Below are positions 6,848 to 14,567 of a DNA stretch of 25,629 nt, piece after piece (the stretch's first letter is position 1; every line of letters begins with the position of its first letter). This DNA is from JBGVMW01 sp045122835 (GTDB taxonomy: Bacteria > Bacillota > Clostridia > Lachnospirales > Lachnospiraceae), in assembly GCA_045122835.1 (NCBI GenBank), contig JBGVIB010000089.1, positions 1 through 25,629 of the forward strand, in the 5' to 3' direction. The translations under genes and the position numbers were made by a program. The notes beneath the pieces were generated by a model. That model was not told the origin of the DNA. It saw only the letters and a list, made by a program, of their open reading frames with translations, and ran no database searches.

Positions 6848-8767
6848 TTAAATATCAATATTCTGAGCAAATGTAGCATTTGCCTCAATAAATTCACGTC
6901 TAGGTTCTACTTTATCCCCCATCAGTGTATTAAAAGTTAAATCAATTTCTGCACTTTGTTCTTCATTCATGGTTACACGCATAAGAATTCTCTTCTCCGG
7001 ATCCATAGTTGTTTCCCAGAGCTGCTCTGCATCCATTTCTCCCAAACCTTTGTAGCGCTGAATCTTAACATTCTGATCTAATCCAATCTCTTTTAAGATT
7101 GCTTCCTGCTCCTTATCATCATAAGCATACCATACCTTCTTGTTCTTCTCGATCTTGAACAATGGTGGCTTTGCCAGATATACATATCCCTGCTTGATAA
7201 GCTCCGGCATAAACCGATAAATGAAAGTAAGCAGCAACGTACTGATATGGGCACCATCTACGTCGGCATCTGTCATAATGATAATTTTGTGATAACGCAG
7301 CTTACTGATATCAAAATCATCATGAATACCTGTACCAAATGCTGTAATCATGGCTTTGATCTCCGCATTGGCATAAATCTTATCCAGTCTTGCTTTCTCT
7401 ACATTTAAAATCTTACCGCGAAGTGGCAGTATAGCCTGGGTGGCACGACTTCTGGCTGACTTGGCAGAACCACCAGCGGAATCACCCTCTACAATGTAAA
7501 TTTCGCAGTTTTCAGGATTTTTGTCGGTACAATCTGCTAATTTACCTGGAAGGCTCATACCATCTAATGCAGTTTTTCTTCTCGTCAAATCTCTTGCTTT
7601 TCTTGCTGCTTCCCTTGCCCTTTGTGCCATAATAGATTTCTCTAAAATAATCTTGGCCACTTGAGGATTCTGCTCCAGAAAATAAGTAAGCTGTTCACTT
7701 ACTACGCTGTCTACCGCACCTCTGGCTTCGCTGTTACCTAATTTCTGCTTAGTCTGACCTTCAAACTGTGGTTCCTCAATCTTAACGCTGATAATTGCTG
7801 TTAAGCCCTCTCTGATGTCTTCACCGGACAAGCTTTCATTTTCTTTAATGAGCTTATTATTCTTTGCATAATCATTAAATGTTTTCGTAAGAGCATTACG
7901 GAAACCAGTCAGGTGAGTACCACCTTCCGGTGTTGTGATGTTATTGACAAAGCTGTAGCAACTGTCATTATAGGAATCATTATGCTGCATGGCTACTTCC
8001 ACGTATACGTTATTTTTGCTACCCTCACAATAAATTACTTCCTGGTATAACGCTTCCTTTGAGCGATTTAGGTAAGTTACAAATTCCTTAATACCACCTT
8101 CATAGTAGAACACACGCTCTACCGGTTCCTCCGGTCTGTCATCTCTCAAAGTAATATGAATTCCTTTTGTTAAAAATGCCGTTTCTCTAAAACGCTGCTT
8201 TAAAGTAGTAAAATCAAATACGGTTTCCTCGAAAATCTCTTTATCTGGCAGGAAAGTTACTTTTGTTCCCGTTTTATCCGGTTCACATTCTCCAACCTCT
8301 TTTAACTTATACATAACTTTACCGCGTTCATAACGCTGCTTGTAAATCTTGCCCTCTGTAAAAATTTCTACTTCTAACCATTCAGATAATGCATTTACAA
8401 CAGATGCACCTACTCCATGCAAACCACCGGATACCTTGTATCCCCCGCCACCGAACTTACCACCGGCATGAAGAATGGTAAATACAACTTCAACTGCCGG
8501 GATGCCAGCCTTGTGGTTAATACCAATGGGAATACCACGTCCATTGTCAATAACAGTAATGGAATTATCCGGGTTAATGGTTACTAAAATTTTGGTACAA
8601 AAGCCAGCTAATGCCTCATCCACTGAATTATCAACGATTTCATAAACAAGATGATGTAGACCACGGGTGGAGGTACTTCCAATGTACATACCTGGTCTTT
8701 TCCGCACAGCCTCTAATCCTTCTAATATTTGAATTTGATCTGCTCCGTATTCTGCACTCATTTTCAT
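6848..8767 (-). CDS. gyrB: DNA gyrase subunit B
   Basis: It is the ATPase subunit of gyrase. The 639-residue length is normal for Gram-positive GyrB without the proteobacterial insert. Visible motifs are the GHKL ATP-binding residues (EIVDNSVDEALAG, DNGRGIP, GGLHGVGASVVNALS), the QTK loop (QFEGQTKQKLGN), and the TOPRIM metal site (EGDSAGGSAKSARSR with DADVDGAHI). The C-terminus RYKGLGEMDAEQLWETTMDP is characteristic. The start is ambiguous: ATG at 8767 or at 8761, both with only a weak GGAAA upstream. Oddly, a better GGAG (8787-8790) serves an out-of-frame ATG at 8777, so a short leader peptide or coupling is possible. recF lies 92 bases upstream, with a repeat hairpin in the gap. Confidence 0.97.
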   Translation of the reverse strand: MKMSAEYGADQIQILEGLEAVRKRPGMYIGSTSTRGLHHLVYEIVDNSVDEALAGFCTKILVTINPDNSITVIDNGRGIPIGINHKAGIPAVEVVFTILHAGGKFGGGGYKVSGGLHGVGASVVNALSEWLEVEIFTEGKIYKQRYERGKVMYKLKEVGECEPDKTGTKVTFLPDKEIFEETVFDFTTLKQRFRETAFLTKGIHITLRDDRPEEPVERVFYYEGGIKEFVTYLNRSKEALYQEVIYCEGSKNNVYVEVAMQHNDSYNDSCYSFVNNITTPEGGTHLTGFRNALTKTFNDYAKNNKLIKENESLSGEDIREGLTAIISVKIEEPQFEGQTKQKLGNSEARGAVDSVVSEQLTYFLEQNPQVAKIILEKSIMAQRAREAARKARDLTRRKTALDGMSLPGKLADCTDKNPENCEIYIVEGDSAGGSAKSARSRATQAILPLRGKILNVEKARLDKIYANAEIKAMITAFGTGIHDDFDISKLRYHKIIIMTDADVDGAHISTLLLTFIYRFMPELIKQGYVYLAKPPLFKIEKNKKVWYAYDDKEQEAILKEIGLDQNVKIQRYKGLGEMDAEQLWETTMDPEKRILMRVTMNEEQSAEIDLTFNTLMGDKVEPRREFIEANATFAQNIDI

Positions 8768-8836
8768 TTTCCAGCATAGGAAATATCTCCATATGCGCCC
8801 TTTCGGCTTCCTTTCTTTTTATGATTTTTGTTGTGT

Positions 8837-8863
8837 GTAACTATTCAGTATTCTCATAGTTAC
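8837..8863. repeat. Solo 27-bp end of family A at the recF stop
   Basis: The sequence begins GTAACTATTCAG and closes with CATAGTTAC, giving the hairpin GTAACTAT/ATAGTTAC with an 11-base loop. It matches the left end of the complete element at 4085-4112. The right arm contains the recF stop codon (8860-8862), so the repeat supplies the end of that gene. It may also act as a processing or weak termination site between recF and gyrB. Confidence 0.8.
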
Positions 8864-9945
8864 GGTTGCGTTACTATCTGTCCCTCTTTAATCCGGTACA
8901 CCCGGTGGATATCAAACTGGTTAGCAACAAATTCATCCAGTCCGGTACAAGTAATAATCGTCTGTATATCCTGAATACTGTCTAACAGATGCTTCTGCCT
9001 GTTACTGTCAAGCTCTGATAACACATCATCTAACAAAAGCACCGGTGTATCATGTATTCTTCTTTTGACTAACTCTATTTCTGCTAATTTTAAAGATAAT
9101 GCTGAGGTTCTTTGCTGCCCTTGCGAACCGTACTTTCTGATATCAATTCCATTCACCACGAAGTTAATATCATCTCTATGAGGACCTGCTGTGGTAGTCC
9201 GGTTCTTTTTATCCTTTTCAAAATTATCGTTAAGTTTTTTTTCAAATTCGGTTTCTTCACAATCCGGCTCATATTTCAAATGGAGTGTTTCTTTTCCGCC
9301 GGATAATTTTCCATGAACTTCCTCTGCAATCTGACTAAGCTCCTGTAAAAAACTTCTTCGTCTCGCCATCACTTCCCTTCCATATGTGCATACCTGCATA
9401 TCCCACACTGGAAGGGTATCTATAAGTTCCGGACGAAAATCAATATCCTTCAAAAGCTTATTACGCTGGTTCAAAGCCTTATTATATTTTGTAAGATTGC
9501 TCAGATAAATCTTATCTAACTGGCACAATTCCAAATCCAGAAAACGACGTCTTTCCGATGGTCCCCTCTTAATGATATCTAAGTCCTCCGGTGAAAAAAA
9601 AATAATATTTAAAATACCTAGAAGTTCACCGGAACGCTTAATTGGCATGCCATTAATGGCAATTCCTTTTGCCATATTTTTTTTTAAATGCATATCTATG
9701 CGGTATTCAAAATCATGTTTTTCAACTAATGTCCTTATATGAGCTTCCTCATATCCAAATTGAAGCATTTCCCGGTCCTTTGATGCTCTATGGGATTTTG
9801 TAGTGCCACTTACATAAACAGCCTCCAATATGTTGGTCTTTCCCTGTGCATTGTCACCATACAAAATATTAGTACCCGCATCAAATTCCATGGATAAGGA
9901 ATCATAATTCCTGAAATTTTTCAGTTCCACCGACTTAATAATCAT
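8860..9945 (-). CDS. recF: DNA replication and repair protein RecF
   Basis: It is an SMC/ABC-like ATPase that helps load RecA at single-strand gaps with RecO and RecR, in the cytosol. The 361-residue length is standard. Residues 30-38 form Walker A (GDNAQGKTN). The N-terminus MIIKSVELKNFRNYDSL is the family start. GSQGQQRTSALSLKLAE is the ABC signature region, and VLLLDDVLSELDSNR is Walker B and D-loop. A GGAG eight bases before the ATG sits inside the end of the preceding S4 gene, which suggests translational coupling. The stop codon lies in a dispersed repeat hairpin. Confidence 0.96.
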   Translation of the reverse strand: MIIKSVELKNFRNYDSLSMEFDAGTNILYGDNAQGKTNILEAVYVSGTTKSHRASKDREMLQFGYEEAHIRTLVEKHDFEYRIDMHLKKNMAKGIAINGMPIKRSGELLGILNIIFFSPEDLDIIKRGPSERRRFLDLELCQLDKIYLSNLTKYNKALNQRNKLLKDIDFRPELIDTLPVWDMQVCTYGREVMARRRSFLQELSQIAEEVHGKLSGGKETLHLKYEPDCEETEFEKKLNDNFEKDKKNRTTTAGPHRDDINFVVNGIDIRKYGSQGQQRTSALSLKLAEIELVKRRIHDTPVLLLDDVLSELDSNRQKHLLDSIQDIQTIITCTGLDEFVANQFDIHRVYRIKEGQIVTQP

Positions 9946-9956
9946 ACAAACTCCAA

Positions 9957-10166
9957 CTAATTGGTAATGGTAAACTCTTTTCCCTGGAAGGATACCACAT
10001 CCCCGGCAACTAATTTTCTGCCCCGTCTTTCGTCAACTTCACCGTTTACCATTACTTCTCCATTTTGAATTACAATCTTAGCATCCACACCGGAATCTAC
10101 AAATCCTGCTAGTTTCATTGCCTGTCCCAATTTGATAAATTCATCTCTGATTTTTACCTGTTCCAT
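9957..10166 (-). CDS. S4-domain RNA-binding protein (YaaA/RlbA-type)
   Basis: This small 69-residue protein consists of a single S4 RNA-binding fold: FIKLGQAMKLAGFVDSGVDAK, then VMVNGEVDERRGRKLVAGDVV. The same gene sits between dnaN and recF in many Firmicutes, where it is called yaaA or rlbA. A role in ribosome or RNA binding is inferred from the fold only. The ATG at 10166 was chosen, with AGAGG upstream; a TTG directly before it is also in frame. The gap to recF is 11 bases and to dnaN 50 bases, consistent with one dnaN-S4-recF transcript. Confidence 0.92.
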   Translation of the reverse strand: MEQVKIRDEFIKLGQAMKLAGFVDSGVDAKIVIQNGEVMVNGEVDERRGRKLVAGDVVSFQGKEFTITN

Positions 10167-10216
10167 CAATTACCTCTGTTCTGCTGCGGTATGCAGACTT
10201 TTTATTTATTAAAACC

Positions 10217-11326
10217 TTATACTGCTGTGTTAAAATTAACCGGCAAAATAAGATAAATATACTGGCTTTCCTCATCACGAATAATACAAGGTGCTTTTGG
10301 GTTCACCATATAAATCGTAATCACTTCATCATCAATGACACGAAGTGCATCCATTATAAGTTTCGGATTAAATCCAATGAGTATATCTTTACCCTCTTTA
10401 TCAATATCAATAGTTTCATCCATGGAACCTAATGATGAATTTACTTTCAATTCCATTGTTCCATCTGTGATATTCATAATAATCGGTCTCTTATCCCCTT
10501 CTTTTACAAGAAGTGTTGCACGATCAATACAATCTAACAATTCTTTTTTGTTAATCTTCATCATTACTTCGTAATCACTAGACACCATCTGCTCAATACG
10601 GAAAAATTCTCCTTCAAGTAAGCGGGATACCACCGTCGTATTGTTGAATTCGAAAATAACATGATTATCTGTAAAGAAAATGGATACCATGGATTCCATA
10701 TCACCAGATAAAATTTTGCTTATTTCATTTAATGTTTTTCCAGGAATAATTACCTTTCTGTCCGGATATTCTTCTTTTAATTCAATATTACGAATAGAAA
10801 TACGATGTCCGTCCAGAGAAGACACCTTTAACTTATTTTCATGAATAGAAAATAATTCACCTGTCATAACTTTGTTAGTATCATTGTCAGCTATTGAAAA
10901 AATGGTCTGCCTGATTACTTCTTTTAACGTAAATTCGGAAACCTCAATGAAATCAATTTTTTCAATATCCGGGAGTCTGGTAAATTCATCACCTGGTTTT
11001 CCTGAAATAGAAAACTTTGCTTTTTCACAGGTAATAGTTGTTTTAAAATTATCATCTGTTTCAATTACCACATCATTGTCAGGCAGTTTACGAACAATTT
11101 CGGAAAAGATTTTGGCATCTAAAGCAATTACACCCTTTTCAATGATCTCACCATCAATTACAGTCTCAATTCCCAGTTCCATATCATTGGCAAGCAGATA
11201 AATCCCTCTTTCTGATACATCTATAAGAATACATTCTAAAATGGTCATTGTTGTTTTTTGTGGTACCGCCTTTTGTACAATAGATACGCCATGTACCAGA
11301 TTTGCTTTTGAACATATAAATTTCAT
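10217..11326 (-). CDS. dnaN: DNA polymerase III beta subunit (sliding clamp)
   Basis: The clamp forms a ring dimer around DNA and tethers the replicative polymerase. The 369-residue protein starts MKFICSKANLVHGVSIVQKA and contains the usual three repeated clamp folds. Typical segments are TTMTILECILI, VSGKPGDEF-like ISGKPGDEFTRLP, the central VSSLDGHRISIR, and the C-terminal DEVITIYMVNPKAPCIIRDEE followed by YLILPV. The start at 11326 was chosen for its GGAGG site; longer in-frame starts up to 11410 would add an unrelated AT-rich leader peptide. It lies 318 bases after dnaA, with DnaA boxes and a hairpin between. Confidence 0.97.
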   Translation of the reverse strand: MKFICSKANLVHGVSIVQKAVPQKTTMTILECILIDVSERGIYLLANDMELGIETVIDGEIIEKGVIALDAKIFSEIVRKLPDNDVVIETDDNFKTTITCEKAKFSISGKPGDEFTRLPDIEKIDFIEVSEFTLKEVIRQTIFSIADNDTNKVMTGELFSIHENKLKVSSLDGHRISIRNIELKEEYPDRKVIIPGKTLNEISKILSGDMESMVSIFFTDNHVIFEFNNTTVVSRLLEGEFFRIEQMVSSDYEVMMKINKKELLDCIDRATLLVKEGDKRPIIMNITDGTMELKVNSSLGSMDETIDIDKEGKDILIGFNPKLIMDALRVIDDEVITIYMVNPKAPCIIRDEESQYIYLILPVNFNTAV

Positions 11327-11396
11327 GAAAAAGTCCTCCAAGTCTATAATGGGTATGTGTATAAAAAATTTAATTTGATCGGAAAAATACAAAATT

Positions 11397-11436
11397 ATAC
11401 ACATTCGCAAAGCGAAATCATAGATAGAATGTGTAT
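11397..11436. promoter_or_regulatory. Hairpin in the dnaA-dnaN gap
   Basis: ATACACATTC (11397-11406) pairs perfectly with GAATGTGTAT (11427-11436), and an inner TTCGC/GCGAA pair (11404-11408 with 11412-11416) competes with it. Read on the minus strand it is followed by ATTTTGTATTTTT, so it could end or attenuate dnaA transcription before dnaN, or structure the dnaN leader. A minus-strand TATAAT overlaps its end, but I see no good -35. Confidence 0.45.
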
Positions 11437-11469
11437 ATAAATAATTTCCGTAGTCTTAATAATAGGCAT

Positions 11470-11641
11470 TGTGAAAATGTTAAAAACTGTGAAAAGCCTT
11501 AAAGATCAAGGGTTTTAGCTTAAAAAACAATGTGAATACCTTAAAATTTGCCTGTTAATTGCTGGTGACAAAAAAAATAGAAAAAAATTTCTGCACAGCA
11601 AATAAAAAGTAAAACCACAGAAGATCCACAGCTTATCCACA
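11470..11641 (-). other. DnaA-box cluster downstream of dnaA (second part of bipartite oriC)
   Basis: Three DnaA-box-like sites on the minus strand start every 11 bases: TGTGGATAA (11633-11641, perfect), TGTGGATCT (11622-11630) and TGTGGTTTT (11611-11619). Further weak sites are TGTGAATAC (11531-11539), TGTGAAAAG (11488-11496) and TGTGAAAAT (11470-11478). The stretch in between is AT-rich. In Bacillus subtilis a comparable cluster between dnaA and dnaN is part of the origin. The 318-base gap contains no gene. Confidence 0.7.
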
Positions 11642-11644
11642 TAA

Positions 11645-13048
11645 TTAATTAGGTATGATTTTCTTTTTTATTATCTCTAAGTTCTTAGTAATATCTTCAT
11701 TTTTATTGTTAATGCCTTTTTCAATATTTTTAATACCATTCAAAATTGTTGTATGGTCCCGCCCGCCAAGAAGGTTACCGATATCTTTTAAGGATGTTTC
11801 TGTCAAATTGCGGCAAAGGTACATTGCCATAAAGCGGGGAGTGGCAATATTTTTACTCTTTTTTGAAGACTCTAAATCTTTTATTGTTACATTATAATGT
11901 TCCGCAACCGTCTCAATAATAAGCGAAGCGGTAATTTGTTTTGGCGAATCAGCAAAAATATAATCCTTCAAAGCGTCCTTTGTATAATCAATGGTAATTT
12001 CTTTCTTTGGTATGTTGTGAAGACGTGAATAAGCAACCAGTTTAGTAAACGCCCCCTCTAACTCCCTGATGTTGGACTTAATATTAGAAGCAATGAATTT
12101 GATAATTTCATAATGGAAGTAGTCACTGGTTGTTGGAACCTTTGTTCCATTATATATCTCAAATCCTTCTAATTCAGCTTTTTTACTGAGAATCGCTACC
12201 TTTGTTTCAAAGTCCGGTTTAGAGATATCGCCCATAAGTCCCCATTCAAAACGGGAACGGAAGCGGTCATCTAAGTTATCGATGTCTTTTGGTGCTTTAT
12301 CAGAGGTAATTACAATCTGCTTCTTTAATCCATGCAGATGGTTAAAGGTATGAAAGAATTCTTCCTGTGTACTTTCTTTGCCGATAATGAACTGGATATC
12401 ATCTATCAATAAAACATCTATGTTGCGGTACTTATCACGGAGCTTGCTCATACTGTCCTTATTACCAAAACGAATGGATTCGATTACTTCATTCGTAAAT
12501 TCTTCTGAGGTAACACAAAGAACCTTCATATCCGGATTGGAATCCAAAATATAGTTACCAATGGCATGCATAAGGTGAGTTTTCCCTAATCCAGGCCCAC
12601 CATAAATATAGAGAGGGTTGTAGGTCTCTCCCGGCATTTCTGCAACAGCTAGTGCAGCAGAATGAGCAAATTCATTATTTTTACCAACGATAAAAGTATC
12701 AAATGTGTATTTTGTATTTAAGGTAGAACGATTGGCAGTTTCATGTTTGGAAGAAAGAGGTTCTTTTTTCATAAAATCAAACTGCTCTTCTAATTCACTT
12801 TCAATTAGAAAATCAATATCGTATTCTTCCCCAAGAACTTCTGCAATTGTAACCTTAATCTGGTCAGAATATTTCTTTCTTATTAAATCGCGTTTTTGTT
12901 GTTCGGGTACAAGAAAATAAATCATATCGTCTTCTACGCGATAGATGGAAATAGATAAAATCCATGTCTTAAAGGCGATGTCTGATATTTCGTACTCGAT
13001 TTTCAGTCTGTTTAAAATGTCATTCCATTTCTCTTTTAACCGTTCCAT
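11645..13048 (-). CDS. dnaA: Chromosomal replication initiator protein DnaA
   Basis: DnaA binds DnaA boxes at the origin, forms an ATP-bound oligomer and opens the duplex. The 467-residue protein has domain I at 1-80, a short linker, and an AAA+ domain with Walker A GGPGLGKTH (150-158), Walker B VLLIDDIQF (212-220) and RFRSRFEWGL (262-271). The C-terminal DNA-binding domain has the signature GGRDHTTILNGIKNIEK (428-444). The start at 13048 was chosen because GGAG lies nine bases upstream of MERLKEKW; further in-frame starts reach 13117 but add a non-conserved leader. A segment around residues 298-317 (YNGTKVPTTSDYFHYE) looks about ten residues longer than I recall in B. subtilis. DnaA boxes lie on both sides of the gene. 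Confidence 0.97.
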   Translation of the reverse strand: MERLKEKWNDILNRLKIEYEISDIAFKTWILSISIYRVEDDMIYFLVPEQQKRDLIRKKYSDQIKVTIAEVLGEEYDIDFLIESELEEQFDFMKKEPLSSKHETANRSTLNTKYTFDTFIVGKNNEFAHSAALAVAEMPGETYNPLYIYGGPGLGKTHLMHAIGNYILDSNPDMKVLCVTSEEFTNEVIESIRFGNKDSMSKLRDKYRNIDVLLIDDIQFIIGKESTQEEFFHTFNHLHGLKKQIVITSDKAPKDIDNLDDRFRSRFEWGLMGDISKPDFETKVAILSKKAELEGFEIYNGTKVPTTSDYFHYEIIKFIASNIKSNIRELEGAFTKLVAYSRLHNIPKKEITIDYTKDALKDYIFADSPKQITASLIIETVAEHYNVTIKDLESSKKSKNIATPRFMAMYLCRNLTETSLKDIGNLLGGRDHTTILNGIKNIEKGINNKNEDITKNLEIIKKKIIPN

Positions 13049-13135
13049 AGTGTTCATCTCCAGGCATTTGTATATTAAATAGAATATAAAGTACTCAAAT
13101 AAAACCGTGTACCTCATTTTTTAACACGGCCTATC

Positions 13136-13571
13136 AGTGAATAAAATATCCCTAATGATAAATATTAATTATATCTTATACTAAAATGAGAAATAAAGCA
13201 AATAAAAAATTTTTTATCCACAGACTGTGAATTGTAGAAAGTGGAGCATGTGAAAATGGTGATCCTGTGTGAAATCTGAGGGGGCAGAAAGTGAATTTTT
13301 TAAATAAAAAAAGGGTTATTCACATAGGTGGATAAGTGGTTGTACACATCTGAAAATGTGGCTAAGATCAAGGAAAAACTGTCAATTGGGATCAAAAAAT
13401 CAACAGCATATACACAGTTATCCACAATTTGTCCACAATTTGTGGATAACTCAAAAAATCCACTGGTGGAGAAAGTGAATTGGTGGAAAAAGAAGAAAAA
13501 CAGAGATCGGAATTAACAAGGTTATCCACAATAAGAAATTCATAAATAAAGAAAAAAATAAAAAAAAATAA
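13136..13571. other. Replication origin oriC, upstream part
   Basis: Four perfect DnaA boxes (TTATCCACA or its complement) lie at 13214-13222 (+), 13418-13426 (+), 13441-13449 (-) and 13522-13530 (+). Near matches are at 13316-13324 (TTATTCACA), 13327-13335 (-), 13429-13437 (TTGTCCACA) and 13136-13144 (-). Weak TGTGAA-type sites occur at 13226, 13249 and 13268. A run of almost pure A and T at 13531-13570 directly follows the last box and is a candidate unwinding element; another AT-rich stretch lies at 13145-13213. The genes diverge from this 641-base gap, which supports origin function. Confidence 0.9.
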
Positions 13572-13579
13572 GGTTTTGC

Positions 13580-13608
13580 TTGACTTATCAAACTTGTTTG
13601 AATATAAT
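13580..13608 (+). promoter_or_regulatory. Promoter of the rpmH-rnpA transcript
   Basis: A -35 TTGACT (13580-13585) and a perfect -10 TATAAT (13603-13608) are separated by 17 bases, predicting a start near 13615. This near-consensus promoter suits a ribosomal protein gene. It lies directly beside the AT-rich tract of the origin. Confidence 0.82.
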
Positions 13609-13689
13609 TGAAATGATGTTTTTATGGCAGACAAGATTACTACCATATATTTTAATAGATATCTGGTGTTTAAAGGAGGTGTGTTAGTA

Positions 13690-13824
13690 ATGAAAATGAC
13701 ATTTCAGCCAAAGAAAAGATCTAGAAGTAAAGTTCATGGATTCAGAAAGAGAATGAGCACAGCAAGCGGTAGAAAAGTGTTAGCTGCAAGAAGAGCAAAA
13801 GGAAGAAAAGTATTATCAGCATAG
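13690..13824 (+). CDS. rpmH: 50S ribosomal protein L34
   Basis: This very basic 44-residue protein of the large ribosomal subunit starts MKMTFQPKKRSRSKVHGF and ends GRKVLSA. KRMSTASGRKVLAARRAKGR is the family core. AAAGGAGGTG precedes the ATG at 13690; a longer in-frame start at 13624 is not supported. It heads the conserved rpmH-rnpA-yidD-yidC-jag order and diverges from dnaA across the origin. Confidence 0.97.
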   Translation: MKMTFQPKKRSRSKVHGFRKRMSTASGRKVLAARRAKGRKVLSA

Positions 13825-13850
13825 GCCGCATATATATGTGGTCTTTTCTT
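13824..13850 (+). terminator. Hairpin at the rpmH stop
   Basis: GGCCGCATA pairs with TATGTGGTC, including two G-T wobbles (13824-13843), and is followed by TTTTCTTCTTCT. It could be a leaky terminator that lowers rnpA expression relative to rpmH. Confidence 0.5.
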
Positions 13851-13872
13851 CTTCTATAGAAAAAAAGAGAAT

Positions 13873-13919
13873 CCCCGTCTGGTTATCATACACAGGTTAT
13901 TTGGTGATAATGGACGGGG
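13873..13919 (+). promoter_or_regulatory. Structured element between rpmH and rnpA
   Basis: An outer stem CCCCGTC (13873-13879) with GACGGGG (13913-13919) encloses an inner stem TTATCA (13883-13888) with TGATAA (13905-13910). The T-run after it is poor (TTTGTTAT), so processing or attenuation is as likely as termination. It lies 50 bases ahead of the rnpA start. Confidence 0.5.
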
Positions 13920-13969
13920 TTTGTTATAGAAGATAGTGTTTGAAACACGCAGATAGGAGAAATGCAGAT

Positions 13970-14311
13970 ATGAAATTTTCCGAATCTTTAAAGAAAAACA
14001 AGGATTTCCAAACTGTGTACCGTAATGGTAAATCCTGTGCCAACAGATTATTGGTTATGTATGTAATGGAAAATGATAGTAACCGCAACAGGGTAGGTAT
14101 TTCTGTAAGTAAAAAAGTAGGAAATAGTGTGGTGAGACATCATTTAACTCGTTTATTGAGAGAAAGCTACAGATTGCATGAGGATGAATTTAAAGCCGGC
14201 TATGATGTTGTAATTGTAGTAAGAGTAGCGGCAAAGGAAAAAGGATATCGCGAAGTGGAAAGTGCATTAATGCATATTAGTAAGATTCACAATATAATAA
14301 TAGAGGGATAA
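13970..14311 (+). CDS. rnpA: Ribonuclease P protein component
   Basis: It is the basic protein cofactor of RNase P, which matures the 5' ends of tRNAs. The 113-residue length is normal. The start MKFSESLKKNKDFQTVYRNGK is the family N-terminus. The central helix GNSVVRHHLTRLLRE (51-65) is the site of the usual RNR motif; here R56 is kept, but the following residues are HH rather than NR. GYDVVIVVR is typical of the C-terminal half. The start at 13970 was chosen for AGGAG about ten bases upstream; the longer start at 13940 is unsupported. yidD follows after eight bases. Confidence 0.94.
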   Translation: MKFSESLKKNKDFQTVYRNGKSCANRLLVMYVMENDSNRNRVGISVSKKVGNSVVRHHLTRLLRESYRLHEDEFKAGYDVVIVVRVAAKEKGYREVESALMHISKIHNIIIEG

Positions 14312-14319
14312 TAATAGGT

Positions 14320-14529
14320 ATGAAAAAAATTATGATTGGATTAATACGGTGGTATAGAAAATATGTATCACCAATGAAAACAACCTGTTGTCCATACTTT
14401 CCAACCTGTTCGCAATACGGATTAGAAGCCATAGAGAAATATGGTGCGGTAAAGGGCGGGGCATTAACCTGCTATCGAATACTGAGATGTAATCCATTCT
14501 CAAAGGGTGGATATGATCCGGTACCATAA
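14320..14529 (+). CDS. yidD: Membrane protein insertion efficiency factor YidD
   Basis: This 69-residue protein contains the family signature CCPYFPTCSQYGLEAIEKYG, a conserved GGALTCYRILRCNPFSKGG, and an amphipathic N-terminus RWYRKYVSPMK. YidD is thought to assist YidC-dependent insertion at the inner face of the membrane. It lies between rnpA and yidC, its usual place. The ribosome site is weak (AGAGGG 13 bases upstream), so translation may be coupled to rnpA. Confidence 0.95.
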   Translation: MKKIMIGLIRWYRKYVSPMKTTCCPYFPTCSQYGLEAIEKYGAVKGGALTCYRILRCNPFSKGGYDPVP

Positions 14530-14567
14530 GGCTGATAATAGTTCAGTCAACTTAAGGAGGAGAAATT

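Noticed and set aside
8655..8777. Out-of-frame leader frame starting at ATG 8777 before gyrB
   Set aside because: It has a GGAG at suitable distance, but it overlaps gyrB in another frame and encodes no recognisable peptide, so it is mentioned only as an oddity under gyrB.
13328..13516. Open frame of 62 residues inside the origin
   Set aside because: It reads through several DnaA boxes and has no ribosome site; the sequence is explained by the origin.
13937..13949. GTGTTTGAAACAC as a possible parS site
   Set aside because: It has the outer halves of parS but lacks the central CACGTG bases and is five bases shorter, so ParB would not be expected to bind.
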